NCBI RefSeq assembly: GCF_000317045.1
Contig: NC_019703.1
Location: 3,914,934-3,978,933, forward strand
Origin: Geitlerinema sp. PCC 7407
GTDB lineage: Bacteria > Cyanobacteriota > Cyanobacteriia > PCC-7407
Reading direction: 5' to 3'
DNA: 64,000 nucleotides
Shown here: piece by piece, positions 19,559-27,668 of the stretch
How the letters are laid out: every line of letters starts with the position of its first letter
Numbering within the stretch: position 1 is the first letter of the stretch
Notes under the pieces: generated by a model
The model's input: only the letters and a program-made list of their open reading frames with translations
Database searches by the model: none
What the model was told of the DNA's origin: nothing
Position numbers and translations under genes: made by a program

Positions 19559-19712
19559 GTGGCTTTTTTCTGCACTTGTACAGTCACCTCGCCCAAAATC
19601 AGAGCCAGACGACCACAGCCGGCCTATTTCCGGAGACAGAAGTCGTTCGGCACAAACCACCCTTCCAGAAAGGGTTTGCTAGAATCAACCTGGCTTTACT
19701 CCACTGGATGCC

Positions 19713-20426
19713 ATGGCTGCTCATCCCGCTTCAAACTCGACGCCTACAACCCTGGCCTCACAGAGTCTCAGGGCTCGAGCGCTCAAACGGACCCTCGAAA
19801 CCGTCGATGCCAAGAGCTGCCCACGCTCCTACAACTTTCACATGCACACGGTTTACTCCGATGGGCGGCTCCAGCCGGAGATGCTCATGCAGCAAGCCAT
19901 CGACATCGGGCTCAAAGGCCTCGCCATCACCGACCACCACAGCATCGGTGGCTACTACGCCGCTCGGCGCTGGCTCGAGGACTGGCAGTGGAATCACCCC
20001 AGCCAGCCAGTACCCGAACTGTGGGTCGGCGTGGAAATTAACGGTCGGCTGATCGACAACGAAGTGCACATCCTGGCCTACGCCTTCGACCCAGATCATC
20101 CGGTCATGAGCCCCTACCTGCGCCGTCAGCCACCCCAGGCAGAAGACTCCGAAGCAGGGCAAATCATTCAAGCAATCCACCAGGCGCGGGGAATCGCGGT
20201 TCTTGCCCATCCCGTCCGCTACCGGCGATCGCCCGAAGAGCTGATCACCGAAGCGGCGACCCTCGGCATCGACGGCGTAGAGGCCTACTACGCCTACAAC
20301 AATCCCACGCCCTGGCGGCCCAGCCCTGATCAAACCTCGCGGGTCTTGCACCTGAGCGATCGCCATCAGCTTTTGGTGACCTGCGGCACGGATACCCACG
20401 GCCTCAGCATTTTGCAGCGCCTTTAG
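19713..20426 (+). CDS. PHP-domain metal-dependent phosphoesterase
   Basis: A 237-residue PHP-fold protein. The metal-binding motifs are all visible: NFHMHTVYSDG (HxH plus D), ITDHHSIGG, a Glu in VGVEIN, HILAY, AHPVRY and the C-terminal CGTDTHG. The protein therefore looks catalytically intact, with a two- or three-metal centre. Family members hydrolyse phosphoester bonds in nucleotides such as AMP or pAp, or in histidinol phosphate; the substrate here cannot be told. The first 38 residues are a non-conserved extension, so a later start is possible, but no better-placed ATG is seen. It stands alone after a terminator. Confidence 0.87.
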   Translation: MAAHPASNSTPTTLASQSLRARALKRTLETVDAKSCPRSYNFHMHTVYSDGRLQPEMLMQQAIDIGLKGLAITDHHSIGGYYAARRWLEDWQWNHPSQPVPELWVGVEINGRLIDNEVHILAYAFDPDHPVMSPYLRRQPPQAEDSEAGQIIQAIHQARGIAVLAHPVRYRRSPEELITEAATLGIDGVEAYYAYNNPTPWRPSPDQTSRVLHLSDRHQLLVTCGTDTHGLSILQRL

Positions 20427-20481
20427 GGCAGCCTTGGGGCCTTGCTCAAGTTGGCCCTTTCGCTTTTTTCACTCCCTCAGC

Positions 20482-20521
20482 CATTCCATATCTGCTAGAG
20501 CTCTCTAGCAGATATGGAATG
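20482..20521. repeat. 19-bp perfect inverted repeat
   Basis: The left arm CATTCCATATCTGCTAGAG (20482-20500) is perfectly complementary to the right arm at 20503-20521, with two bases between. A T-run lies to the left (20463-20469) and an A-run to the right (20522-20527). It starts 56 bp after the PHP gene stop. It could be a bidirectional terminator, but the almost loop-free arms are longer than is usual for one. The rest of 20427-20688 shows nothing else. Confidence 0.75.
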
Positions 20522-20688
20522 AAAAAACCCCTGAAAATTCATCCAAATACTGTCCAAAAACAGTTGATGAATTGAGTTCAGAGGTCAAGATTGAATGGCT
20601 TTCTGAGGGTTGACTTTGCGCCAAAAACGCAAGGTTCTAGGAAGAGGAAATGATTTAGTGTTTTGTCTTGGAATACAAGGCCCAGAGC

Positions 20689-20784
20689 TTATTGCAAGGC
20701 AAGAAAGCCCACGAGACCGAAGCTAGTGACAGCCAGCAGCGCCAGCATGGAAAGTGACTGCCCCAAATGCTTTGTATTATTCAT
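20689..20784 (-). CDS. Candidate 31-residue single-pass membrane protein
   Basis: The ATG at 20784 opens a 31-codon frame ending in TAA. It begins MNNTKHLGQS and continues as one hydrophobic helix (SMLALLAVTSFGLVGFLAL) with a final Gln. The size and single-helix plan resemble the many tiny subunits of cyanobacterial photosystems, NDH-1 and the cytochrome b6f complex, but I do not recognise it as any of the named ones. No strong Shine-Dalgarno sequence is seen. It is too short for routine gene calling and sits in an otherwise empty spacer. Conservation in relatives would decide whether it is real. Confidence 0.45.
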   Translation of the reverse strand: MNNTKHLGQSLSMLALLAVTSFGLVGFLALQ

Positions 20785-21201
20785 GCGTTTTGTAAGCGAT
20801 TGCTAACGGTTTAAGGGTGTTATGACATTAGCAGTGTTTTCACGGAGTCCCGCTAAGATTTCAAGAAAGTCAATAAAGCCTGAAAGTTTCAACGAAATTT
20901 CGGCTTTTTGGGGTTCTTCTGTGTAACGAATGATTTCAAAACTGCCTCGGACACGAGGGTGATAACTAAACAAGTTTGGAGAAAAACCCTACGGGGCTCA
21001 AGCAAAACTCAAGATTACTGCAGTTGTGAAAATAGGTAATTTTCGCAGTTTGTTTGGCGACCAGGGCTATTTTTGAGGGCATTGCAGAGGCGATCGCCAG
21101 GAACCATCAGGCCGCTGTAACAGCGGCCCAGCAGACTGGAGACGCTTATGGCGATTCGAAGCCGCCCGAGCGGCGGCTCGAAGCAACTAATTCCAAAACC
21201 A
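20785..21201. other. Intergenic region with hairpins, no gene seen
   Basis: This 417 bp spacer lies upstream of the small membrane-protein frame and downstream of the response regulator gene. I see no convincing coding sequence. A hairpin with A/T flanks (about 20878-20914, pairing AGCC-GAAA with TTTC-GGCT, then a T run) could terminate a rightward transcript. Two GC-rich hairpins lie at 21110-21128 and 21156-21183. Confidence 0.4.
21110..21128. repeat. Perfect 8-bp hairpin downstream of response regulator
   Basis: GGCCGCTG (21110-21117) pairs perfectly with CAGCGGCC (21121-21128) around a TAA loop. A second GC-rich hairpin with one bulged base lies at 21156-21183, 19 bp past the response regulator stop codon. 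Neither has a clear T run; they may act as transcript ends or mRNA-stabilising structures. Confidence 0.5.
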
Positions 21202-21894
21202 TTAATTGGTGAGGCCGTGCTCTAGGGCGTAGCGCACCAGTTCTGTGCGGCTGTTGGTGCCGGTTTTGCTAAAGAGGCGGCTGACGTACTTTTCGACATT
21301 GCGCACGCTGGTTTCTAGGCGGCGCGCGATTTCTTTGTTCATCAGGCCCTCGGCCACCAGGTCTAGGACGCTCTGCTCGCGGGGCGTCAGGTCAATTTGG
21401 ATGGGAGCTGGAGTCTGGGAGATGCCGCCGCGCTGGGTGAGCAGGGCCTTGATTTCAGCAATTTGGCGCGCCATGTCAGCAATATCGGGCGTTTCCCCGC
21501 TGTCGCTGGCGGCGGTGGCGGTAGCCCGGCGCTCCAGGAGGTTCTCGACGATGGCAACCAGCTCGTCCGGGTCAAAGGGCTTGGAGAGGTAGGCATCGCA
21601 GCCCGCTTGGTAGCCTTGGATGCGATCGCCCGTCATCCCACGGGCGGTCAAAAAGACCACGGGTAGGGCCTTGAAGCGCACGTCCTCTCGCATCTGCTTC
21701 AAAAATTCATAGCCATCGACCTGGGGCATCATGATGTCGGTGATGACGAGATCAGGCTGCGATCGCTGGAGCATGTCCCAGCCGTCTTTGGCATTGCTCG
21801 CGGTCTGGACCTGAAACCCGCTGTCCTCTAAATACGCCTGCACCGCTTCCCGTAAACCGGGCTCGTCATCCACCAGCAGTAACTGTTTTGCCAT
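21202..21894 (-). CDS. NarL/FixJ-type response regulator (Rre1/Ycf29-like)
   Basis: A 230-residue two-component regulator. Residues 1-120 are a receiver domain with the acidic pair in LLVDDEPG, the phospho-acceptor Asp in DLVITDIMMPQVDGYEF (about 53) and the conserved Lys in LSKPFDPDELV. A linker of about 45 residues leads to a LuxR/NarL helix-turn-helix (LTPREQSVLDLVAEGLMNKEIARRLETSVRNVEKYVSRLFSK). The receiver, especially FLTARGMTGDRIQGYQAGCDAYLSKPFDPDEL, closely resembles cyanobacterial Rre1 and plastid Ycf29. In model cyanobacteria Rre1 works with Hik2 or Hik34 in stress control. Orthology is inferred from memory of the family, not from a search. No kinase gene is adjacent. Confidence 0.9.
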   Translation of the reverse strand: MAKQLLLVDDEPGLREAVQAYLEDSGFQVQTASNAKDGWDMLQRSQPDLVITDIMMPQVDGYEFLKQMREDVRFKALPVVFLTARGMTGDRIQGYQAGCDAYLSKPFDPDELVAIVENLLERRATATAASDSGETPDIADMARQIAEIKALLTQRGGISQTPAPIQIDLTPREQSVLDLVAEGLMNKEIARRLETSVRNVEKYVSRLFSKTGTNSRTELVRYALEHGLTN

Positions 21895-21966
21895 CTCGTC
21901 TTGATTGCTTTTTCTAGAACTTTAGCGCTTTTGAGGGGTGCCGCGGCTCGGCCTCTAGGGTGTCGC

Positions 21967-22950
21967 CTAGGGACGCGGCTCCAGAGGGGGGATCATGCGA
22001 GCCTCTGCCGGTAGCACCGCCTGTCGCTGGCCCTCGGTGCGGGCCTGTACACAAATTAGGCCAATGGGCGTGCCCAGCAGATCGGCGAGGGTGGCTTGCC
22101 CGGCGATCGCCTTGAGGAGCGTCTTGGGCGACTCTTTGAGCAGCCAGCGGGCGCTCTGGCGCAGGTACTCTCGGGGGGAGGGCTCCCGCATCAGCGGCGT
22201 TCCGTGGAGGTCGTGGAGGTATCGGCTAGAGCGGCCGTAGCGGCGCCACTGGCTGCGCAGCTCGTCCAGGGTGGCTCGGTGACGGTGCTGGACCTGCGCC
22301 GCCTCGACAAAGCGAAGCTGCCAGCCGCCTTCGCGCTGCACCCGCCAGCACAGGTCAGCATCTCCTCCCGTCGTGAGGTAGGGCCGAAACAGTCCCACCT
22401 GCTCGAGGGCTTGGCGCTTCACGGCCAGGTTGGCGGTCTGGCCGTAGGGACAAAAGGTGTTCGCGAGGGTGTGCTTTTGCGAAAGGGTCGCTTCGCGCTC
22501 GGCGTGGCGCTCCCAGATCGTGGAGCCGGGGAGGGCGGTGATTTCGCCCACCGACAAGCCAACTGCTGGATCTCCAAGGGGCTGGACGAGCTGCTCGAGC
22601 CAGTCGGGCTGGGGACGGCAATCAGCGTCGGTAAAGGCCAGCCAGTCCCCGTTAGCCGCGCAGATTCCCCGGTTGCGGGCGGCGTAGGAGCTCTGGATTT
22701 GGTCTTCACAGAGATAGTTGAGGGTCCAGCCCTGATCGGCGGCAGCGCGGGAAGCAGCCTGGATCAGCTCTCGGGTGCGATCGCGGCTGTTGTTGTCCAC
22801 GAGCCAGTACTCGGCGCGATCGCGCGGATAGGTCTGAGCCTCCAGACACCGCAGCAGCTCTGGCAAATCAGCTTCACCGTTATAGATCGGCACGATTACG
22901 GAAACGAGCGGCTCAGTCATGGAGTTAGCGAAGCTGGCGTGGGTTGTCAT
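21967..22950 (-). CDS. Family 2 glycosyltransferase
   Basis: A 327-residue GT-A fold enzyme. The N-terminal VSVIVPIYNGEADLPELLRCLEAQTYP and DNNSRDRT motifs bind the nucleotide sugar. FTDADCRPQPDW carries the DxD metal site, and DADLCWRVQREGGW matches the acceptor-side ED/QxxRW-like region. It probably transfers a sugar to an envelope polysaccharide or lipid in the cytoplasm; donor and acceptor are unknown. The homologous region starts at the internal Met encoded at 22920, but the ATG at 22950 has AAAGG just before it; either could be used. It is divergent from the SLOG gene, with 62 bp between them. Confidence 0.88.
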   Translation of the reverse strand: MTTHASFANSMTEPLVSVIVPIYNGEADLPELLRCLEAQTYPRDRAEYWLVDNNSRDRTRELIQAASRAAADQGWTLNYLCEDQIQSSYAARNRGICAANGDWLAFTDADCRPQPDWLEQLVQPLGDPAVGLSVGEITALPGSTIWERHAEREATLSQKHTLANTFCPYGQTANLAVKRQALEQVGLFRPYLTTGGDADLCWRVQREGGWQLRFVEAAQVQHRHRATLDELRSQWRRYGRSSRYLHDLHGTPLMREPSPREYLRQSARWLLKESPKTLLKAIAGQATLADLLGTPIGLICVQARTEGQRQAVLPAEARMIPPLEPRP

Positions 22951-23012
22951 AGCCTTTTGCCACGAAACACGCGCCCATCATCGGACACGCCATCGTTTAT
23001 CAAGGCCATCCT

Positions 23013-23543
23013 ATGCGAAAAATCCTCATCGGCGTCATGGGGCCTGGCTCAGCGGCCCAGCCCGAGGATGTGACCCACGCCCACGAGCTGGGCCGGCGCA
23101 TCGCGGAGGCAGGCTGGGTCCTGCTGACCGGCGGCCGCAAGGTCGGCGTCATGGAGGCAGCAAACCAAGGTGCCCATGCCGCTGGTGGCCTCACCGTGGG
23201 CATTTTGCCCGGGACGGACGATGATTCTGTCTCTGAGGCTGTGGACATTGCCATCTTTACGGACCTCGGCAATGCCCGCAATAACCTAAATGTATTGTCC
23301 AGCCGAGTCATTATCGCCTGCGGGTTTGGGTTTGGGACTTTGTCAGAGGTTGCCCTGGCGCTGAAGAGCGATCGCCCCGTTATTGTATTAACAAACAATG
23401 GCAATTTTAAGAATTTCTTAATGAAGATTTCTAGCCAAAATTTACATCTCTGCCAAACGCCTCAGGAGGCGATATCTCTAGTCAGGCAGATACTTCAGAC
23501 CAGTCAAACCTTTAGCAATCTATCTAAAGACATAGGAGTTTAG
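23013..23543 (+). CDS. SLOG-superfamily (TIGR00725-like) Rossmann protein
   Basis: A 176-residue protein of the group often annotated as lysine-decarboxylase-like or TIGR00725. The features are IGVMGPGSAAQPE near the start, LLTGGRKVGVMEAANQGAHAAGG and the GFGFGTLSEVALAL segment, which replaces the PGGxGTxxE of LOG cytokinin-activating hydrolases. The missing PGG makes phosphoribohydrolase activity doubtful; the fold is thought to bind nucleotides or their derivatives. The last 35 residues are AT-rich in coding sequence and poorly conserved in composition. It stands alone. Confidence 0.8.
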   Translation: MRKILIGVMGPGSAAQPEDVTHAHELGRRIAEAGWVLLTGGRKVGVMEAANQGAHAAGGLTVGILPGTDDDSVSEAVDIAIFTDLGNARNNLNVLSSRVIIACGFGFGTLSEVALALKSDRPVIVLTNNGNFKNFLMKISSQNLHLCQTPQEAISLVRQILQTSQTFSNLSKDIGV

Positions 23544-23656
23544 ATATAAATTGTGAACAGTTCTTCTAAAGATTAGCGATCGCATTCTTTGGTCGCTATA
23601 ATGTCATTAAGTCAGATTTTTTAAACATAAAAACATAATCGGTTGTGAGGTGCAAT

Positions 23657-24226
23657 ATGCAAGCAAAATACAGCGCTAAAAATACTGCTACAAATACGGG
23701 TTTTCGAGCTACATTCGCATCGATTTGTCGTCCTTGGGTTGCTCTGGGCGCCCCGCTAGCGGCGATCGCCACCCTAGCGATCGGCAGCAGCCTGCCCGCT
23801 GCGGCTGAAACCGCCGTCGATATTCCGGTCCAGGCCGCCGCCACCGAAATCGACAGCTCGCTCACCCGAGACTACACCTCTGCCGTCATTTATCTTCCGA
23901 CGGGTCAAGATCAGCGCCTCGAAGCCCACAGTGCCGTGGTAGCTGCTGATCAGCCCGTTGAGGGAGCCGTCAGCCAAATCGTCGGAGCCTACGAAGGGCA
24001 AGACGTCGGGATTCAAAGCTATGCAGTTGATGTTGACCCCGTCGCCCACGACGCGGCCATCGATTTCAAGGTCGAAAGTCCACGAGGATCGCGCGCCCTC
24101 GAGAGCCTCAGCAGCGCCAATCAGTACGCCCTGCTCGAAGCCATTCGCGAGACTCTCTTGACTGAGCCCGTCTACGACGTAGACGAGGTTATTTTCAAAG
24201 CGAATGGACAAGAAATCGATATCTAG
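23657..24226 (+). CDS. Secreted GerMN-like protein
   Basis: A 189-residue protein with a long signal peptide (hydrophobic core WVALGAPLAAIATLAIGSSLPAA, probable cleavage after AAA). The mature part fits the GerMN pattern: SAVIYLPTGQ, a region around the AVSQIVGAYEG helix, DVDPVAHDAAIDF, then LSSANQYALLEAIRETLL and VDEVIFKANGQEI. GerMN domains are small envelope domains of uncertain binding function, first seen in spore germination proteins and common in cyanobacteria. The ATG at 23657 has GAGGTG 4-5 nt upstream, a better site than the GTG at 23645. A strong terminator follows. Confidence 0.78.
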   Translation: MQAKYSAKNTATNTGFRATFASICRPWVALGAPLAAIATLAIGSSLPAAAETAVDIPVQAAATEIDSSLTRDYTSAVIYLPTGQDQRLEAHSAVVAADQPVEGAVSQIVGAYEGQDVGIQSYAVDVDPVAHDAAIDFKVESPRGSRALESLSSANQYALLEAIRETLLTEPVYDVDEVIFKANGQEIDI

Positions 24227-24246
24227 AATCAACATCTAGACAGCTC

Positions 24247-24283
24247 AAAGAAAGCTGCGCAGGTACCTGCGCAGCTTTCTTTT
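24247..24283 (+). terminator. Strong rho-independent terminator
   Basis: Eighteen-base arms (24247-24264 and 24265-24282) form a perfect palindrome centred on GGTACC and end in TTTCTTTT. It lies 20 bp after the GerMN-like gene. The symmetry means it could also stop leftward transcription. Confidence 0.85.
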
Positions 24284-24460
24284 GTTCTGGCGTTGCCGAG
24301 ATTTCCGAAAAGCCTTGCTCTAGCTACAAGGCCTGGGCCACAGAGCCTTGCATCCATTCCGTCTAGGGCTCGTCCTAGGGCTCGAGAGATCCCTCTGGGG
24401 AGTCTGGGCCGCGCCCATCAACCCCTGGGTCGGAGCATGTTAGCCGTTTGTCGATATGGT

Positions 24461-24492
24461 GAGGGGAGGAGACATAATTGCTTCCTCCCCTC
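24461..24492 (+). promoter_or_regulatory. Hairpin in the 5' leader of the DUF7219-like gene
   Basis: GAGGGGAGGA (24461-24470) is perfectly complementary to TCCTCCCCTC (24483-24492), with a 12-base loop. It ends 31 bp before the ATG at 24524. The left arm is purine-rich and resembles a Shine-Dalgarno sequence, so the structure could affect translation or mRNA stability. Regulation is inferred only. Confidence 0.5.
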
Positions 24493-24523
24493 TTGCCTCG
24501 TCATCCTTCAGCTCGGCGTTCTT

Positions 24524-24790
24524 ATGGCTGACTTTCCTCAGAACAACAAAGAACGGTTTCTCTATCCTCTGGGGCGCTACTACGGCGAATTTACCCCGGA
24601 GCAGCTGACGTTTAACGCCAATCTCCAGGAGTTTGCTCAGCGAGTTTCGACGCTTTGTGCCCTCGAAACCAACGGCAAAATTTCAGCAGAGCAAACTTAT
24701 CAAGAGATCAAGGAGCTCTGGCATCAGCTAAAGCAATCCAAAGAGAACCTGCTCGATCGGCCTCCGTCACCTGGGGACAGTACGCCGTGA
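24524..24790 (+). CDS. Short cyanobacterial protein, DUF7219-like
   Basis: An 88-residue soluble protein containing ERFLYPLGRYYGEFTPEQLTFNANLQEFAQRVSTLCALETNGKIS followed by a helical EIKELWHQLKQSKENL. I recognise this pattern as a small family found across cyanobacteria with no known function. The frame is open upstream, but the ATG at 24524 coincides with the start of the conserved region. It ends 4 bp before the 3' end of wecB, with which it converges. Confidence 0.75.
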   Translation: MADFPQNNKERFLYPLGRYYGEFTPEQLTFNANLQEFAQRVSTLCALETNGKISAEQTYQEIKELWHQLKQSKENLLDRPPSPGDSTP

Positions 24791-24794
24791 CCTT

Positions 24795-25907
24795 CTAGCC
24801 CAGATAGTCTTGAACGATCTTGACGATGCGCTCAGACGCATGACCGTCTCCAAAGGGATTGACGGCGGTGGCCATGCGCTCGTAGGCGATCGCGTCGGAC
24901 AACAGCTCCTGGGCTGCCCCAAAAATGCTGTCTGGCTGCGTGCCAATCAAGCGGGCCGTGCCAGCGGTGACCGCTTCGGGGCGTTCGGTTGTTTCCCGCA
25001 GCACGAGGACGGGCTTGCCCAGGCTAGGCGCTTCTTCCTGGAGACCGCCAGAGTCAGTGAGCAGCAGATAGCAGCGCTGAATCGCTCCCACCAAGGCGGT
25101 GTAGTCCAGGGGCTCGGTCAGAAAGACGCGGGGATGACTGCCCAAAATTTGCTGGAGCGGCTCGCGCACCACGGGATTGCGGTGGAGGGGCAGCAGCAGC
25201 GCTGTATCAGGAAAGGCGTCGAGCACTCGCAAAAATCCATCGGCGATCGCCTGTAGCGGTTCTCCCCAGTTTTCGCGGCGATGGACCGTCGCCAGCATCA
25301 CCCGATACGGGTCCCACGCCAGCCCCGGCACCTCACACAGCGGCTGGCGCGCTGCCACCGCCAGCAGCGCATCAATCACCGTGTTGCCGGTGTGGTGGAT
25401 CTGCCCAACCACGCCGGACTGCTGAAGGTGCTCCACCGACAGCGTCGTCGGCGCAAAATGCAGCTGCGTAATTTGCGAAATCAGGCGGCGGTTGGCCTCT
25501 TCGGGATAGGGGTTATAGAGATTGTCGGTGCGCAGTCCAGCCTCGACATGGCCGACCGGAATCTTTTGGTAAAAGGCTGCTAGCGCCGCCGCAAAAGCCG
25601 TCGTAGTGTCGCCCTGGACGATCACCACCTGGGGCTGGAGCTGCTGATATAGGGTTTCGAGCCCTTGCAGGCTGCGGCAGGTAATCGAGGTCAGGGTCTG
25701 CTTGGGCTGCATGATGGCCAGGTTGTGATCGGCCTTGAGCGCAAACAGCTGCATCACTTGATCCACCATCTCTTGGTGCTGGCCCGTCAGCACCACCTGG
25801 GTCTCAAAGCTGGGTGATTGCTGAAACGCCTGAATCACGGGAGCCAGTTTGATAGCTTCGGGTCGCGTGCCCAGGGTAATACAAACACGAATAGGAGGCT
25901 GACTCAT
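24795..25907 (-). CDS. wecB: UDP-N-acetylglucosamine 2-epimerase (non-hydrolysing)
   Basis: A 370-residue cytoplasmic enzyme that interconverts UDP-GlcNAc and UDP-ManNAc for surface polysaccharides. The motifs are GTRPEAIKLAPVIQAF at the N-terminus, VVIVQGDTTTAFAAALAAFY, GHVEAGLRT, EEANRRLI, VMLATVHRRENWGEPL and DSGGLQEEAPSLGKPVLVLRETTERPEA, in the usual order. Length is normal. The gene is not in a visible polysaccharide operon, although a GT2 gene lies 2 kb away on the same strand. Confidence 0.95.
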   Translation of the reverse strand: MSQPPIRVCITLGTRPEAIKLAPVIQAFQQSPSFETQVVLTGQHQEMVDQVMQLFALKADHNLAIMQPKQTLTSITCRSLQGLETLYQQLQPQVVIVQGDTTTAFAAALAAFYQKIPVGHVEAGLRTDNLYNPYPEEANRRLISQITQLHFAPTTLSVEHLQQSGVVGQIHHTGNTVIDALLAVAARQPLCEVPGLAWDPYRVMLATVHRRENWGEPLQAIADGFLRVLDAFPDTALLLPLHRNPVVREPLQQILGSHPRVFLTEPLDYTALVGAIQRCYLLLTDSGGLQEEAPSLGKPVLVLRETTERPEAVTAGTARLIGTQPDSIFGAAQELLSDAIAYERMATAVNPFGDGHASERIVKIVQDYLG

Positions 25908-25992
25908 GATTGAACGAGGGAAGAGGCGATCGCTCCCATCTTATCGCCAAGCGGTTAAGGGCCAAGCAAGCATTAAAGCTACTCTTTTAAAC

Positions 25993-26019
25993 ACAAAAAA
26001 AGCCCGACGATCGCCGGGC
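25993..26019 (-). terminator. Rho-independent terminator, leftward
   Basis: Read on the minus strand, GCCCGGCGATCGTCGGGC forms a hairpin with one mismatch, followed by seven T residues. It ends the transcript of the membrane protein gene at 26077-26451. Confidence 0.7.
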
Positions 26020-26076
26020 AGCAGAGCCATTGCACAGAGCTCAATTCATCATGAGGCAGGCAAACTGAACCAAAGG

Positions 26077-26451
26077 TTATTTATGAAGGTCGCAGGTTAG
26101 TGGGCAAGCAGCGTATACCGACGTGTGCAGCGGATCTGCTTCACCCCGGAGCCACTTGAGCCAGCTCACTTCAGCGGGATGAATGCCGCGCAGCGTTAGC
26201 ACGCCCGCAATCATCATGATCAGCAAAACATTAGCGCCAATCAGTCCGCCCGCAATCAGCAACACAGCGCTCATGGGGATAACGGCTTGCAGGACCATTG
26301 CTAGCAGCGCACCAATCGTCACCATCAAGATGACCACTGGAAAACCAATCACCAAAAAGCAAACCGTGAGCGTGAAAGACCAGAGTAGAAAACTTTTGAT
26401 TGCAACGACGGAATAGGAAGAATGAAGCCCGCGACTTTCATTTAGAGCCAT
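26077..26451 (-). CDS. Small membrane protein of unknown function
   Basis: A 124-residue protein with two or three long hydrophobic helices (about 15-40, 40-60 and 62-88). The soluble C-terminus reads GIHPAEVSWLKWLRGEADPLHTSVYAACPLTCDL. The two cysteines in AACPLTC and the Trp pair could bind a cofactor or metal, but nothing shows this. I recall similar short proteins in other cyanobacteria, none characterised. AAGGAGAG lies about 6 nt before the ATG, and a terminator follows the gene, which supports it as real. Confidence 0.7.
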   Translation of the reverse strand: MALNESRGLHSSYSVVAIKSFLLWSFTLTVCFLVIGFPVVILMVTIGALLAMVLQAVIPMSAVLLIAGGLIGANVLLIMMIAGVLTLRGIHPAEVSWLKWLRGEADPLHTSVYAACPLTCDLHK

Positions 26452-27668
26452 GCCTGTCTCTCCTTGGATGAAGTAGTAATTCAGTTTGGAAAATGCTTTT
26501 ACCTTGAACCAGCAGTTTTGCTTGGTTGTGTCTCAGTATATATAAACATTCAATGAAGCTGATCAATGTTTCAACAAAATTTACAGTGCGATCGCACTTT
26601 TTGAGATTTCAGCTTGGCTGGTTCAAAGATTCTCAAGAGCTCATTAATTCGGAATCATGACGCAAGTCAATAGCACTCAAGGCTTTCAGGGTTAGGAAGC
26701 TTTCATTAAGCCTCAATTGAACCCAGAAGCGGCGATCGCACACCCTGGATGTTTCAAGTTTTGCGCTGGTTTTTTAATACTTCTTAAGGAGACTGCCTCA
26801 ATCTCTCAGAAATCCTTATAGCGCGATCGGATCATTCATAAATTGGTTTATGGCGATCCCCATTGCTTTTTCATTGATTTCAGCTTAAAGATTCCTCAGG
26901 CAAGGTTTCTGGAGCGCTAGAAATCTGAAAGGTACAACCAGTCTTTATACCTACCGCTTCGCCAGCGTTCTTTGCGAAGCAATAGGCTTCAAAACATCTG
27001 AAAAATCGTGGTTTTTAGAATCAGCCAAAAGAGATTCGATTGATTTTGAAGTTAGTTTTTTTGCTTCAGACATTTGAATCGTCTGATTTCAAAAGGCAGC
27101 AATTGATACAAAGCATGGGGAGGCGTCCTGGAGTTTCTGTACACAGCGCGATCGCCTCACTCAAAGTTCTTTTTACGGTCGTAGCACTCTATACCATTTG
27201 CAGATTTCTGATTTGCACAATCTTGAGAGCTCTGTCTACGCACTCTCAAAGCCTTTAGCAGCAAGATCGGCAGAACTTGTTAGAGGTTTCTATCGCTTCA
27301 GGCGGCATTTATGCTGATTGACATTTTTTGTCTTAAACCAGGTCAACTTAAACAGGCAAAAATTTGGCCCTTTAGCATATCAGTTTTTTTGCCTGGGTGA
27401 AATATCGGGCATAGAGACTGAAGGTAGCGATCGCGAGGGCAGTCTTGGTCTAGTTCTGCTGCTTTGCAAACCTTCTCGTCAGGGAAGCACGCCCAGCCCC
27501 TAGTCGAAGCCGACCATCCTCAACAAAATTCGGCTCGGGCAGCCGCAAGCTGATACCCGCCCCTAGGTTTTGGGAATTCTGGAGACAGACCAGTCCAGCG
27601 GGGGCTCTCCAGCCGGTTTGACTGCCCTGGCTTTCAGCGATCGTTCACTTCTCTATATTTTGGTGTCT
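26452..27668. other. 1.2 kb AT-rich spacer, no gene seen
   Basis: The spacer between the divergent small membrane protein gene and pilT is visibly more AT-rich than its surroundings. It contains several HIP1 octamers, for example near 27146 and 27427. Short open frames near 27040-27258 and 27318-27503 lack ribosome sites and protein-like composition. One hairpin, GCTTCGC (26956-26962) with GCGAAGC (26974-26980), is present. It must hold the pilT promoter and may hold a small RNA, but I cannot support one. Confidence 0.5.

Noticed and set aside
27040-27503. Two short + strand frames in the spacer before pilT
   Set aside because: Composition is not protein-like and there are no ribosome sites.
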